A program made the translations under genes and the position numbers. Under the pieces are notes generated by a model, which made no database searches, had not been told where the DNA came from, and saw nothing but the letters and a program-made list of their open reading frames with translations. Of a DNA stretch of 47,226 nt, positions 11,201-18,148 are shown piece after piece; the stretch's first letter is position 1; each line of letters opens with the position of its first letter. This DNA comes from Oligoflexales bacterium (GTDB lineage: Bacteria > Bdellovibrionota_B > Oligoflexia > Oligoflexales > Bog-1112): contig JAGNWK010000013.1 in the NCBI GenBank assembly GCA_017985985.1, forward strand, positions 1 through 47,226. The letters are read 5' to 3'.

Positions 11201-13424
11201 TTTCAAACTCTAGATTCCAACGAGCATCATGAATTGCAAAGAGCGTCAATTTTCCATTTAAGATTTCGTTGAAACTCTTGTTAAATAGAGATGGAATTGA
11301 GGCAATAGTAAGCTCAGGTGCCTTAACTTTCAAAATCTGAAGTATTTGATCTGCAAGGGTTAATATTTTCAATTGAATAAGAGCCTGAGTTGGAGTCAGC
11401 CCTTCGCGCTGCGAAAAGGCTATGTGGTCGAGAACGGAATTAAGGTAGTACTCGCTAAGTTTTCTAAGGAGATACAAGCAAGCGGAAAGATCTCTAGCAC
11501 TCAATTGATCCCAGAAACTCTTGTTTAGAGGAAGTTTTAACGCAAGATCTTGAATCGTTTGCAAAGCGAGAGTTTGAGAAAATGATTCGTGAGAACGCTT
11601 TGCAAACTCAACACCAAAAAAGCTGTCACCAAGGAATTCTAAGGTCTTAGTCAGGTTCTTTCGAACAGTCGCAGGTTCTGGTTCCCATTCGTTTAAAAGA
11701 ACAGGTGGTACACTAGCTTCACTGGCAGATTGTCGTCCAAGTGGTATTCCTAATTGATAACGCGGAGGCTGAAAACTTGCGGCCTTCGAGTCGGTGCCTT
11801 TTCGTTCTTTGTCTGCCATCTTTTGGGCTGTCTCTTGCATTTTTTGAAAGGCTTCTAGAAGCATGGAGTGATATTTATCCAATTTTTCAGATACAAGAAG
11901 ATGGAGTCCTTCATCGATAGCACTTTTTTCTTTTTCAGCAGCACGTGCTACTGTTTCGCTAAAATAACGTAGAGATTTTTTAGTCAAATCATAAGGTGGT
12001 GGAAATTTTGAAATTCTTTCTTTATTCAACTCAATGTATTCATCGATAAATTTGAATTGCACATGAAATTCTAGAAACTCAGCAAATAATTTGTCTTCTG
12101 CCGAACCTTGAAAATAAAATGGCACGGAATAATATGAACAGGTTCCTGAAAGTTGAGGGTCTAAAAAATCCTCATAGTCTGGTATTTTTGTGGCCATTCT
12201 ACCATCAAGTATGAAGGCGACTGCTTGATAAAAATAGGACGATTCATCACCTGCTGTATTTTCTTTGGAGAAAGAATTTAAATCTAAAAGAAGTCTTAGA
12301 AATCCCTTTGAACTAAGGCTAGGATAGCTAACATGAATTTTTTCGAAATAGGGCAAAATACGATCCATACCATCGAGTGCAAAGTGCTGATCAGCCCCTT
12401 CCCCAGAGTTATAAACACGAAAGGTATAGGTCGTTTTCCCTTCATTCGATGCAGTTTCTTGGGTAACTGACCAGACAACTGCATGACCAACCCATCCACC
12501 TTGAAAGTAGATCTCGTCACCTTTTTCTTTCAATTTTTCTTTTATTGCCTTTTTGAAAGCTGGTTCAAAAATGGAAAAAGAGCCTGATGCGTAAGCGTTT
12601 GTCAATTGGATCGCCGTTTCGCTGTTTTTTATAAGTGTTTGAATTTGTACCTTAGTAAGATCGGGATAAGGGGCTTGTCCGATATCGATATCACTGGGCA
12701 AGTTAAAATCGTAACACGGCTCTGCTTGTCTCTTGCTTGCTATGTAAGTATTTTTGGCGAGGGTTTTATCTAATTTTTTATATAATGCATGCCGTGTCAC
12801 AAGTGCGGATCCAATAACATTACCTTCCAAATCCGAGTTTTTGCCAAAGACATCCCCCAACATATGCAGGAGCATTCTGTCTGCTAACGTTTGATCCGAA
12901 TGCTCTTCAGTACTTTGTACAGCTGCAAGATCAGGATCATTCAAATAGGTTTTACTTCGACAGTAGGAAATTAAATTCTGTATATTGTTGTATGTTTTGC
13001 CCATGTTTCGAAGCATCTCTCCATTACGTTCAAGATTTCGAAACATGGACTGAAGACTATTTTCTTCCTTTATGATCTCTGAGAGGTGCTCTGAATTCCA
13101 ACAATTCGTCTTTTTAAGTTCGTCTACTATAGTTTGTGTTTTTTCCCATTGTTCTTGGTAATTCGCAAGGCACTGTTGAGTCTCAAATGCTGTCATTTTT
13201 CGAATGTCGTCTGGGGTAATATTAGAGTTTTGAATACTACGACGATTCATCTTCGCAACCAAACCCTGTATAACTTCAGGAGGAGTGATAGCTTTAAGCT
13301 CATCTGCTGAGAGTTCTTCAAGCCATGGTTGATCTACAGAATTTCGCGTTTCTCCTAATGCGATGGTGGATAGACACAGAAATGGAAGATGGAGTGATAA
13401 ATTGATAAATAATTTCTTAAGCAT
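2280..13424 (-). CDS. Giant (3714 aa) exported protein: cysteine-peptidase-like N-terminal module plus DUF3638/DUF3645-like SF2 ATPase
   Basis: An uninterrupted 3714-residue frame. Residues 1-24 look like a Sec signal peptide (basic KK, hydrophobic core, ALG cleavage site). Around 305-440 lie GWVGHAVVW (H314), RVYNSGEG (N339) and PQLSGTCS (Q424, C429), an H-N-Q-C order like CE-clan cysteine peptidases. The middle 1700 residues are unrecognised and Lys/Glu-rich. An ATPase module begins near 2250: Walker A MGSGKT (K2274), DEAD box (D2403-D2406), HSGTPLKNSRF, FWDLQHCTGSDLK (D2862-D2870) and RDLTQSAWRLRNLHLGQ (Q2894, R2898, R2900). A Glu-rich stretch lies near 3075-3105. This motif order matches the DUF3638/DUF3645 proteins known from fungi and plants. 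The coding sequence is visibly AT-richer than its flanks, and no strong ribosome site precedes the ATG. A role as a secreted effector is inference. Confidence 0.8.
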   Translation of the reverse strand: MLKKLFINLSLHLPFLCLSTIALGETRNSVDQPWLEELSADELKAITPPEVIQGLVAKMNRRSIQNSNITPDDIRKMTAFETQQCLANYQEQWEKTQTIVDELKKTNCWNSEHLSEIIKEENSLQSMFRNLERNGEMLRNMGKTYNNIQNLISYCRSKTYLNDPDLAAVQSTEEHSDQTLADRMLLHMLGDVFGKNSDLEGNVIGSALVTRHALYKKLDKTLAKNTYIASKRQAEPCYDFNLPSDIDIGQAPYPDLTKVQIQTLIKNSETAIQLTNAYASGSFSIFEPAFKKAIKEKLKEKGDEIYFQGGWVGHAVVWSVTQETASNEGKTTYTFRVYNSGEGADQHFALDGMDRILPYFEKIHVSYPSLSSKGFLRLLLDLNSFSKENTAGDESSYFYQAVAFILDGRMATKIPDYEDFLDPQLSGTCSYYSVPFYFQGSAEDKLFAEFLEFHVQFKFIDEYIELNKERISKFPPPYDLTKKSLRYFSETVARAAEKEKSAIDEGLHLLVSEKLDKYHSMLLEAFQKMQETAQKMADKERKGTDSKAASFQPPRYQLGIPLGRQSASEASVPPVLLNEWEPEPATVRKNLTKTLEFLGDSFFGVEFAKRSHESFSQTLALQTIQDLALKLPLNKSFWDQLSARDLSACLYLLRKLSEYYLNSVLDHIAFSQREGLTPTQALIQLKILTLADQILQILKVKAPELTIASIPSLFNKSFNEILNGKLTLFAIHDARWNLEFEKISSYWKGDKINDKFFNNFSDSANKVCTVYFENKEQEKSYANILKTKCRTKEIGYGEDQEGFNVSQWRKSFIEKLGTPQKFVLAISNAMSLNTFSFGVESLPEILEAMLPNGAFNSRLIVDLIATAVLIPTVSRIGLPWWFTLAPLAKNLVWDPAKEYGLVLSLLHESYLNYAIVGHQFYDLRSIAFVTNYFFQGHFDITTAKDLTQSAWETLERNDLQHLRLGIAFMHKYTRSAVEVNCSLNINHPIWECYTLLFGRSLPNPKQIDSEKLQFHEEKLSTTEEPVAISDYGKSHRTRKTTDALIVAHPKERKITFDSFRQLGYISGDRDTQIAQSFGYFKENPYLLRDKDYQSLFKKLMFDPGLLAEEARKNPSLSQQLGKFCQERFESAKESSDLLLSMYYLRLNQFFAEQMRLLHRKEQIAFQEEDFLDSRKELILTIKTQAKDSNIKSSLYRDLIRTYLFQAEFNNDEDLAWFLIAHAYRRMHAEPIYAFEADIDDEIFGMLLGKQAAIKRRLEKSTASLDRLFIEFGVPIKNGKWEIDYPDYTYKQDGIEGKLNIATAKFSLSGWTLAPGLPQGIVHDPYFQSIIPNIPEIVLKLGDFYEFQRDGTCYRTSQSHGKVIVSRKWGDVWYQHIRNKDAIDLATKPTDLPERLKNTYAHESTLFPGYSHWIAVRGEFDRQGLCPGRAAEAYIGQSLRQENAYEMVAFKNLEETPEMSLKLNRSSRDIENILKISKNKCAYSASPSTCNPYKLTDYTLHPIEGDPRFAFLGDFEHLRYVLVWTSEKNDEIDIDLPRLNLSFKYNKNKKILLSDEYGVLDSAILPHLPFDKNYLSFLKEKDRYILIPQFRMQHIKEKNGLSLNMVPDFEIQKFKNSERKYFALRENSTIKEIITYSNSAKLYLAYLHFAHHEYDRAQNLLMELRSHQTKYSESDELSIKWFLDESNKDFDPRANALRLLAVSLSIENSEVFYSRMPDLNSEYIISVYSSYLRQKGRIPQEFFPEDREIWLYNRLINNDRRYEELLGELRKERGVSLKELSVHLKEGRAGVHNFFSSKRRESLRFIRSETSIISGGWVYDNFREIYEIACAFRRSKEDKEIGPMIDGFFEKLGLGKSENPREDFISLLTAARSLSRAQYVSDASLFILNLLSLEKELPKWDKLISAIHHNLDRKPPVDEIYKNYILPLYGDLGGLNKFSHTKYEIFHDAIGGGGGVVPVPEFKKSTSIMKTALLGSIDYKTIESEDDVFPFNLGIGIKSKDELKTLIVDSEFSDKVKGQIRQSGDGLKQVFTLNSVQKSLKNDESILLSLENLKLSIDKKIDRDIEQKHLELSSEEALKLFKSEMINLHKSMENKIEIRHSQVMELLNKKSESWVDNAKRKINKSAGIRKEVTMQTLLQAFATKNFSGIQEYNPSLLEPDIKVLAGLVKSYLIDVTYKHKLEDLIRFSTEILKTKNNWDEKLKQSELLSFQSAILQTREYRIDEHPEYLVFEYTMEFLIRKEQCRALETLNMKEQVKENPATLGALYELIMGSGKTSVLLPLSAYQNSDENTLSIVVLPERLIPTMAQQLNEQMAKVFGSNAEVIEVRREYKFDDAKIQTIKVRLEQAMAQHKVVVLSNSSVQSLFLLFIDAMKSGEGSGKISQIRIFRDIFKFLHDHAHVIVDEADSILDIMKAHRFSIGEPVPFNKDAFFASIGLYGLIIGDPGLSSEASLAFLATGENKSEKIFIPSYYHSYLKNKIISRLVERSSIDLLFFHNFEKSIRDLYRELDPVGLEKFLKSEDPQYNQNFLNEVEDPLFRGFLATLYTQINLILPLTLDRLYKIHYGLYPKSACKSSGYCPEFIAIPYHSGTPLKNSRFESDLEALNYAIQSHIEERNSQVALERKLNHFKNNWAMTKGKKRREQLKKDILEFFPNKLIEDILAMHTKDVAPFAASVNRNPMLLLKLYVEPLQAQLTIFDEQISTNALIYTSLFKKIQGFSGTLWNYQTFAPFFDENDKGKLVLSKTLENTLSILWSKSRSKVDILPDSKLASEVSPHDKIREKVKEIFAHNPIGPVIDQGGLFKGFDNEDVARAILDEKESQYSRIIFYDSHDNLKIYNSKDSSVKDFISSNNDRNVTIAFWDLQHCTGSDLKIAKEAKAVLVLNKNSIMRDLTQSAWRLRNLHLGQTVNFAIQKYDADYISEYLKENYRRGQSLDLSEVLFYTFVREKALVQDQIHRSIQLGMENSFIDEMIKYMMEKDLSDKAFLSLYDSTRSLFEQVLPPYSYTVYGKPLVFAPKASVLSHARLSLMQSPMLIKLGGSVMNRMRIKEKIDGLEEKGLRLLPPFLLSQAIKLETAVEVETELEMELENQIEQEVELDIELYTSSESHNVRIRWLWEEEKFWSGEYFRKFLVPEDRKRPWNILRKKNKTKWVDSNLKPIPNASYPIFISLADALRTDQLSSEQKWTNKDDIANALDSEILISMNASSVFDLNCWEFDISAGIPRKLDTQASKFFSTNQKEFNDVLVILSESGEIRNLAIIDREESHEMGEIIRNNSTPHEGMFLRYNLSGGHFDRLDLNARKNIEKEPLFLERISSNQKFVKWIAQIKFISGRVSYTSKELSSIEHWLDKFPVLVDSFEIEILRYKQKARTDFKESPLSDIIDKKRKKIHNSKIYDQTLLLGSDNPKTRESAKNFLISAISDSKKQPETVRELVGFLGIFYSNMENIVNIDNTKLSDALEIHTALLQKGIGKELAARVLPALDQRNERNIRMPSSFYLFKFNTIKGEKSVNQVLEDFAERIVDSEYLPKDLNDLTTFISLSPGFSAEEGTSIVDLYSLILKGVHLKYDGFNKDTSVKNSLKLLFLSIYSHREIWSRFQKKIIDLLLKCSNSDDCKIAVETQCLLVDMRLKTSFISKTKREELLSYLKSNPEDDVPTAITRSLSVIDNTCLEGYWPLSFKKSKVHSEAQKKEPRAESDEICDGISESPGETCTPP

Positions 13425-13533
13425 CTTTTATACCATTTTTATACCTCGAACACCTCAAGCGAAGCCAAAGTACGCGGTCTTATCGGGATTTGGAGAAAAA
13501 AATTAATGAGAGAGTTTCAGGCTTATTGGGAAT

Positions 13534-13687
13534 GTTGTTTGCCGTATGACGAAATCGAAATTAAACTGAAGAGTTGATTATTCTCATCTTGTCATACAAT
13601 GAATTCGAAATAGACGTACTCTTGCTGAAAAAGCAAAAGTTCCAAGCCTAAACAATAACAGTTTCGATTTCGTCATACGGCAAACAA
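13534..13687. mobile_element. MITE-like segment bounded by 26-bp perfect inverted repeats
   Basis: Bases 13534-13559 and 13662-13687 are perfect 26-bp inverted repeats (left copy begins TTGTTTGCCGTATGACG). The 102-base interior has no gene and carries a degenerate third piece (GTCATAC...TTCGAAAT near 13598). The right repeat runs into the end of the IS1634-type transposase fragment. A 13-base direct repeat (CAAACAATTCTTG) sits at 13681-13706. This could be a small non-autonomous element that truncated the transposase, or a large hairpin upstream of the giant gene. Confidence 0.5.
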
Positions 13688-13996
13688 TTCTTGCAAACAA
13701 TTCTTGAATGCAACTTCACTGAATAACTTCGTTGTTCCATATTCAAAAATCTCATCCGACGTGCGCCCTAAAACATGATCATCAAAATGTTTAGCCTCTA
13801 AATTTTTACCAATCAATCGTTCTACGGGCTTTTCCTCTAAAAATTGAGGAAGGAGAGAGAGCCTACGATTTGAAAATCCAAGACCATTGAGAATCATCGC
13901 AAAAAAGGATTCCCCAGTACTCACAATCCTGCGAATGTCCGTACGAGGCAGACGGATGTCTATTTTTTTTCTAAATAGTCGAACCTGAATAATCAA
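13673..13996 (-). pseudogene. IS1634-family transposase remnant (DUF4277 N-terminal domain only)
   Basis: About 107 residues contain the hallmark DUF4277 text AMILNGLGFSNRRLSLLPQF, then EEKPVERLIG, LGRTSDEIFEYG and TTKLF. Full IS1634-family transposases exceed 500 residues and carry a DDE catalytic domain; here all of that is missing. The 5' end is also damaged, because the frame stays open upstream of the TTG at 13996 with no ATG before an in-frame stop. The 3' end runs into the 26-bp inverted repeat. It is decayed insertion-sequence debris just upstream of the giant gene, not a functional transposase. Confidence 0.75.
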
Positions 13997-14061
13997 AAAA
14001 CACTTAAAAACATGGTCTTTTCTTTTGTTTTATGAGATAAAATCTACCTCAATGGCAGCGG

Positions 14062-14967
14062 CTATATAAACTCTTTTGTGAGCCGAAGAACTTCTCTGTA
14101 GGCCGACCCTGCCTCTGCAAAAAGTTCGTGTCTACTTCTTGGGATATGAATCCATTCAATGGGTGTAGTCATCACTTGGTTTGCCTTTTCTCCCCAGCGT
14201 AGAATTTCAGCATTGTTTACGATCCTTTCATCTTCAGCCAGCAATATGCGGATGGGTGCACTTATTTTTTTAATCTGTTCTTCCTGAAAAACAAAATCGA
14301 TAGCTTGGAAAGACGCAAGTCCCCATCCGCAGGTCACCCCCTCGGCATAAAAGGGGTATTGGTAGCGTTTGAAAAATTTTTTGGCCGAATGAGTATAGAC
14401 GTTATTTTCGAAGACGCGTTTGGTTTGAAGGCTTTGGGCAAAGTGTTTGGAGGAAAGTCCTAACTTGACAGCCGCCTTTGCAATGACTTTAAGGATGGAA
14501 GAGGGGAGGGGATGGCAAACCCCTAGAAAAGGAGCGCTGAAGATCATTTTTTCTGGTTTGATATAACCGGACATATGGGCGTAGAGTGAGATCAGGGCTC
14601 CCATGGAATGGGCTGCTATGGAATAGGGTGAACTTCCTACGACCAAAGCAATGAGTTCTTGCAGATCTTTAGCGGGCTTGTTGTAATCTTCGAAGTGCAG
14701 AGCTGGCTTGCCCTCTGAAAGTCCGTGAGATCTGTGGTCTAAGGTTAAAAAACCAACGCTTTCATCAAGCTCAAGATCCTTGGGGAGGTAGTCGTAGCGT
14801 TCGATAAACTCGCTATGCCCATTGAGGAACACGAGCCATCGGTTTACGTTTGGTTTTTTTTTAAACACTCCATATCGTAGATTCGTCCCATCAGAGCTTC
14901 TGAGGTATGAAATTTCCCAAAAAACTCTGAAGCCGGTCTCTGGATTTTGATTTTTGACTTCTTGCAT
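14062..14967 (-). CDS. Alpha/beta hydrolase, monoacylglycerol lipase / lysophospholipase type
   Basis: A 301-residue cytoplasmic serine hydrolase of the Hydrolase_4 (PldB/MGL-like) group. The nucleophile elbow AHSMG gives Ser121, and Asp246 (LLAEDERI) and His280 (RSRHELF) complete the triad. NGHSEFIERYDYL near 49 and LDHRSHGLSEG near 77 are typical strand-loop motifs of lysophospholipase-like members. Likely substrates are monoacylglycerols or lysophospholipids; the exact substrate cannot be read from sequence. AAGGA about 8 bases before the ATG supports the start. It is transcribed divergently from the envelope-protein/glycosyltransferase operon and shares a roughly 125-base intergenic region with it. 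Confidence 0.85.
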   Translation of the reverse strand: MQEVKNQNPETGFRVFWEISYLRSSDGTNLRYGVFKKKPNVNRWLVFLNGHSEFIERYDYLPKDLELDESVGFLTLDHRSHGLSEGKPALHFEDYNKPAKDLQELIALVVGSSPYSIAAHSMGALISLYAHMSGYIKPEKMIFSAPFLGVCHPLPSSILKVIAKAAVKLGLSSKHFAQSLQTKRVFENNVYTHSAKKFFKRYQYPFYAEGVTCGWGLASFQAIDFVFQEEQIKKISAPIRILLAEDERIVNNAEILRWGEKANQVMTTPIEWIHIPRSRHELFAEAGSAYREVLRLTKEFI

Positions 14968-15093
14968 CTTTATGTCCTTTTTGACGAATGATCAAAAAAT
15001 TCTACAGTTCAAAGGGGGCGATGCAAAGCATTTGTCGGTGCTCACGCGTATAATAAACTGGTGGGATGATTTTTTAAATTTTTGGAGGGTACC

Positions 15094-15813
15094 ATGAGCT
15101 CCTCTTCTCGTTTTCAAAAGTTGCCTATTTTTGAAGGAAACGGCAAACTTTTTATCTTCTTATCTGTGATCTTTGCCCAGATCTTGTGCTCAGCGCAGGC
15201 TTACTGTGAGGCAAAAACTTTCGTTTTGTCCCTGCCTTTGGTCACAGCAGGTCGGGAGGGAAGTCTCCGCGGGGAATATAACCTTGCCCAGAAAGGTTCC
15301 CTTGCCCTTGAGTGGGCAGAATGGGGCTCTGTGGATAAGCGACAAGAGCTGTCAGGGGGTGACTTGAAATCCCCTGCGAAAGATGGTCTGTGGACAGATG
15401 GGCGTGATCTTGGTCTTATGTACTCCCGCTTTCATAACCCGCAGAATATGTCAGGCTTTTACTGGGGGGTTGGCCTGGGCTACCGCAGGATGCAGGCCGA
15501 CTGGAGAAAAACAAATGCCTTCAACAGCAGTTTCGAGTCGAGTTTGGCGAACGCTGATATAAATGAAAATCATCTAGAGATTACCGGCCCGACTGCATTT
15601 TCGCGGTTAGGTTATCGTTTTGTGGGAGAAGATCTAGGTTTTATGATAGGGTCCTACGCTGGACTTAAGCATTTCCAGAGTCAAATTACAGAGTCAAAGT
15701 CAGAAGACATCGGGAACGATTCTCTCCTTCTTTCCGAAGCAGCTCGAGACTCGCTGCAACGTCGGCTCATGAGCTCTGTGAAATTAGGATTAGAAATTGG
15801 CTGGGCATTTTAG
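15094..15813 (+). CDS. Predicted outer-membrane or periplasmic protein, beta-barrel-like
   Basis: A 239-residue protein with a clear signal peptide (hydrophobic FIFLSVIFAQILCSAQAYCEA, cleavage expected near residue 37). The rest alternates polar and aromatic residues in short strands (LGLMYSRFHN, GFYWGVGLGYRR, MIGSYAGLK) and ends in WAF, as expected of a small outer-membrane barrel. The ATG at 15094 is preferred to an in-frame TTG at 15082 because GGAGG lies about 8 bases before it. It is the first gene of an operon with two glycosyltransferases (12-base gap), suggesting a part in surface polysaccharide or envelope assembly. No family was recognised. Confidence 0.7.
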   Translation: MSSSSRFQKLPIFEGNGKLFIFLSVIFAQILCSAQAYCEAKTFVLSLPLVTAGREGSLRGEYNLAQKGSLALEWAEWGSVDKRQELSGGDLKSPAKDGLWTDGRDLGLMYSRFHNPQNMSGFYWGVGLGYRRMQADWRKTNAFNSSFESSLANADINENHLEITGPTAFSRLGYRFVGEDLGFMIGSYAGLKHFQSQITESKSEDIGNDSLLLSEAARDSLQRRLMSSVKLGLEIGWAF

Positions 15814-15825
15814 CAGAGCTCGAAA

Positions 15826-16911
15826 ATGAAAGTGGCATTGGACGCGAGGATGATAAAATCAGATGCCATGCATGGCATCGCTCGCTATGTATTTGAGCTC
15901 TTGAGTCAGTTTAGAGAGATAGGGAAAGAGCACAGATTCTATATACTCGTTGGCCCTTCAAGTCCTCTTTACCAGATCCAGTGGCCACCGCACATGGAGC
16001 TGGTTGAGGTTAAGTCCAGATGGATTAGTTTTAGGGAGCAGTACGAGTTACCCCAAATTTTAAGGCAAATTGAGGCCGATCTTTTTCATTCCCCCTCATT
16101 TGTGGGCCCTCTGTTTTGTCCCTGTCAGCTGATCATGACCATTCATGATTTGAATCACGTTGTTCTTCCCCAGTTCTATACCCCTTTGCATCAGTTTTAC
16201 TATCTGACTTTTGTTCAAACTTGTATCCGCCGATCTCGATTTATTTTGACTGTTTCCCAATTTTCAAAAAATGAAATTGTTAAAAATTTAGGACTGCCTG
16301 AAGATAAAGTTTTTGTGACTTACAATGGCGTAGCAGCTAACTATCGTCCCCTAACCGATAATAAAAACTGGTTATTTTACGTAAAAGAATTGTATGAACT
16401 GCCAGACGAGTTTATCTTCTGCTTGTCGAATGATAAGCCTCACAAGAACATCCAGCAGCTTGTGAGAGCTTACTGTTTATCTAAACTAAAGACTCCCCTC
16501 GTGCTGGGAGGGCCGACGGATGAGCAATTATTTAAAATTGCAGATAGTTATGGCAAGAAGCACCTTCTCTATTTTACTCGGTTCATCGAGGAGGTTCACC
16601 TGCCAGCTATATACAATCTCTGTAAATTCTTTGCTTATCCCTCAACTTATGAAGGTTTTGGTTTACCCCCTCTTGAAGCGCTTGCTTGTGGTGTCCCTGT
16701 ACTAGTTGCTAGGTCCTCTAGTCTGCCTGAAGTAGTTGGTGAATATGGTATTTTTGTAGATCCTTATGATATTCATCAGATGGCAAATCTGCTGGAGAAT
16801 CTGCCTGCTTTAGCAGAGGACAAGAGACAGAAAGGGATTCTTCATGCTCAGCAGTTTTCTTGGAGGGAGATGGGGGAAAAGACACTTTCTGTCTACGAGC
16901 GATGTAGATGA
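15826..16911 (+). CDS. Glycosyltransferase family 4
   Basis: A 361-residue GT-B fold glycosyltransferase. The N terminus MKVALDARMI...GIARY is the acceptor-side start typical of GT4 mannosyl/rhamnosyl transferases. The C-terminal donor domain holds SNDKPHKNIQQLVRAY near residue 203 and YPSTYEGFGLPPLEALACG near 272, whose E-x7-E motif binds the nucleotide-sugar donor. It lacks transmembrane segments and probably acts at the cytoplasmic membrane face on a lipid-linked glycan. It lies 12 bases after the envelope gene and 11 before a paralogous glycosyltransferase. Donor sugar and acceptor cannot be deduced. Confidence 0.9.
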   Translation: MKVALDARMIKSDAMHGIARYVFELLSQFREIGKEHRFYILVGPSSPLYQIQWPPHMELVEVKSRWISFREQYELPQILRQIEADLFHSPSFVGPLFCPCQLIMTIHDLNHVVLPQFYTPLHQFYYLTFVQTCIRRSRFILTVSQFSKNEIVKNLGLPEDKVFVTYNGVAANYRPLTDNKNWLFYVKELYELPDEFIFCLSNDKPHKNIQQLVRAYCLSKLKTPLVLGGPTDEQLFKIADSYGKKHLLYFTRFIEEVHLPAIYNLCKFFAYPSTYEGFGLPPLEALACGVPVLVARSSSLPEVVGEYGIFVDPYDIHQMANLLENLPALAEDKRQKGILHAQQFSWREMGEKTLSVYERCR

Positions 16912-16922
16912 GGTAAGGCGCT

Positions 16923-18122
16923 ATGAGAATAGGGATCAACGGTAGATTTCTAGTAACCCAAAAAACAGGAGTACAGAGGGCTGCTCACAGCATGGTGTCT
17001 ACTCTTGTAAAGATTGATCGTGAAAATGAGTACTACATTTTTACAGGTCCAGAGCAGCTGGGCTGTGAGGAGTGGAAACACCCGAACGTTCACATTATAA
17101 CGTCCGACATAAAGGGTGGTGAAACTTTTAAAAATCTTCTTTGGGAGCAGATCAAACTGCCTCAATTGGCCAGTCAGTATAGAATAGATATTTTGCATTC
17201 ACCTGCCAATATGTCTCCCCTGTTTTTTTATGGGAAGTCGATTGTTCATATTCATGATCTTTGTTTTGTGGTGAACCCCCAATGGTATCGCTTTTCGTTT
17301 CGAACCTGGTATCGTTTTGTAATTCCTCGACTGGTCAGAAAAGCTACACATGTAGTGACCAATAGCAATAACTCCCGTAATGATCTCATGCAGTTTTTCA
17401 AGCTTGATCCGAGTCATGTGAGCATGGTTTACTGGGCTGTTGATGAAGTTTTCTTTTCAAAAACAGCATCATTTAAAATAGATGAGCAAGCAGATCTGAA
17501 TGCTCTCATTCGCGATGGCTATATTCTTTACGTTGGCTCCTTGGAGCCTAGGAAAAATATTGAAGTCTTGATTGAGGCTTTTGTTAAGCTTCGTAAAAAA
17601 CAAAAAAACTTAGCTGTGAAACTCGTGTTGATTGGTGGATCTAATTCTTTATTTTCTAAGATCCACCTCCCTGTGGAAGAGGAATTCAAAGAGGATATTA
17701 TCATCAAGGGCTTTGTGGATGAAAATACATTAAGGGTTTTTTATAAACACGCCAAACTGGTTGCTTATCCAAGTCTCTATGAGGGTTTTGGCTTTCCTCC
17801 ACTGGAGGCCATGGCTAGCGGAACGGCGGTCGTGACTTCCAATAGTTCTTCTATCCCTGAAATCGTTGGGGATGCTGCACTGCAGGTGGATCCTAGCGAT
17901 TCTAATGCCCTATCGGAGGCTATGGAGGAGATTATCACTCATCCAGATTTAAGAGCAGCCCTTATCGAAAAGGGCTATCAGCAGGTGAAGAAATTCAATT
18001 GGAATCGTGTTGCTAGAAATATTTTAGCTCTCTATCACAAAGTCTATTACTCGGAAGATATTCCGTATGAAAAGTGGGAGTCACTTCTTAAAGTGACCAA
18101 ATCTGATCAAATTTTAAACTGA
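16923..18122 (+). CDS. Glycosyltransferase family 4 (paralogue of the preceding gene)
   Basis: A 399-residue GT4 enzyme starting MRIGINGRFLVTQKTGVQR. The donor domain has LYVGSLEPRKNIEVLIEAF near residue 199 and YPSLYEGFGFPPLEAMASG near 279 with the E-x7-E motif. It shares the architecture of the upstream enzyme, so the two probably arose by duplication and add successive sugars to one glycan. GAGGTAAGG precedes the ATG. It closes the three-gene plus-strand operon; a 10-bp-stem hairpin in the repeat element at 18149-18225 lies just downstream. Confidence 0.9.
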   Translation: MRIGINGRFLVTQKTGVQRAAHSMVSTLVKIDRENEYYIFTGPEQLGCEEWKHPNVHIITSDIKGGETFKNLLWEQIKLPQLASQYRIDILHSPANMSPLFFYGKSIVHIHDLCFVVNPQWYRFSFRTWYRFVIPRLVRKATHVVTNSNNSRNDLMQFFKLDPSHVSMVYWAVDEVFFSKTASFKIDEQADLNALIRDGYILYVGSLEPRKNIEVLIEAFVKLRKKQKNLAVKLVLIGGSNSLFSKIHLPVEEEFKEDIIIKGFVDENTLRVFYKHAKLVAYPSLYEGFGFPPLEAMASGTAVVTSNSSSIPEIVGDAALQVDPSDSNALSEAMEEIITHPDLRAALIEKGYQQVKKFNWNRVARNILALYHKVYYSEDIPYEKWESLLKVTKSDQILN

Positions 18123-18148
18123 TTGTAAGTTATGGCAAGAATATTTCA

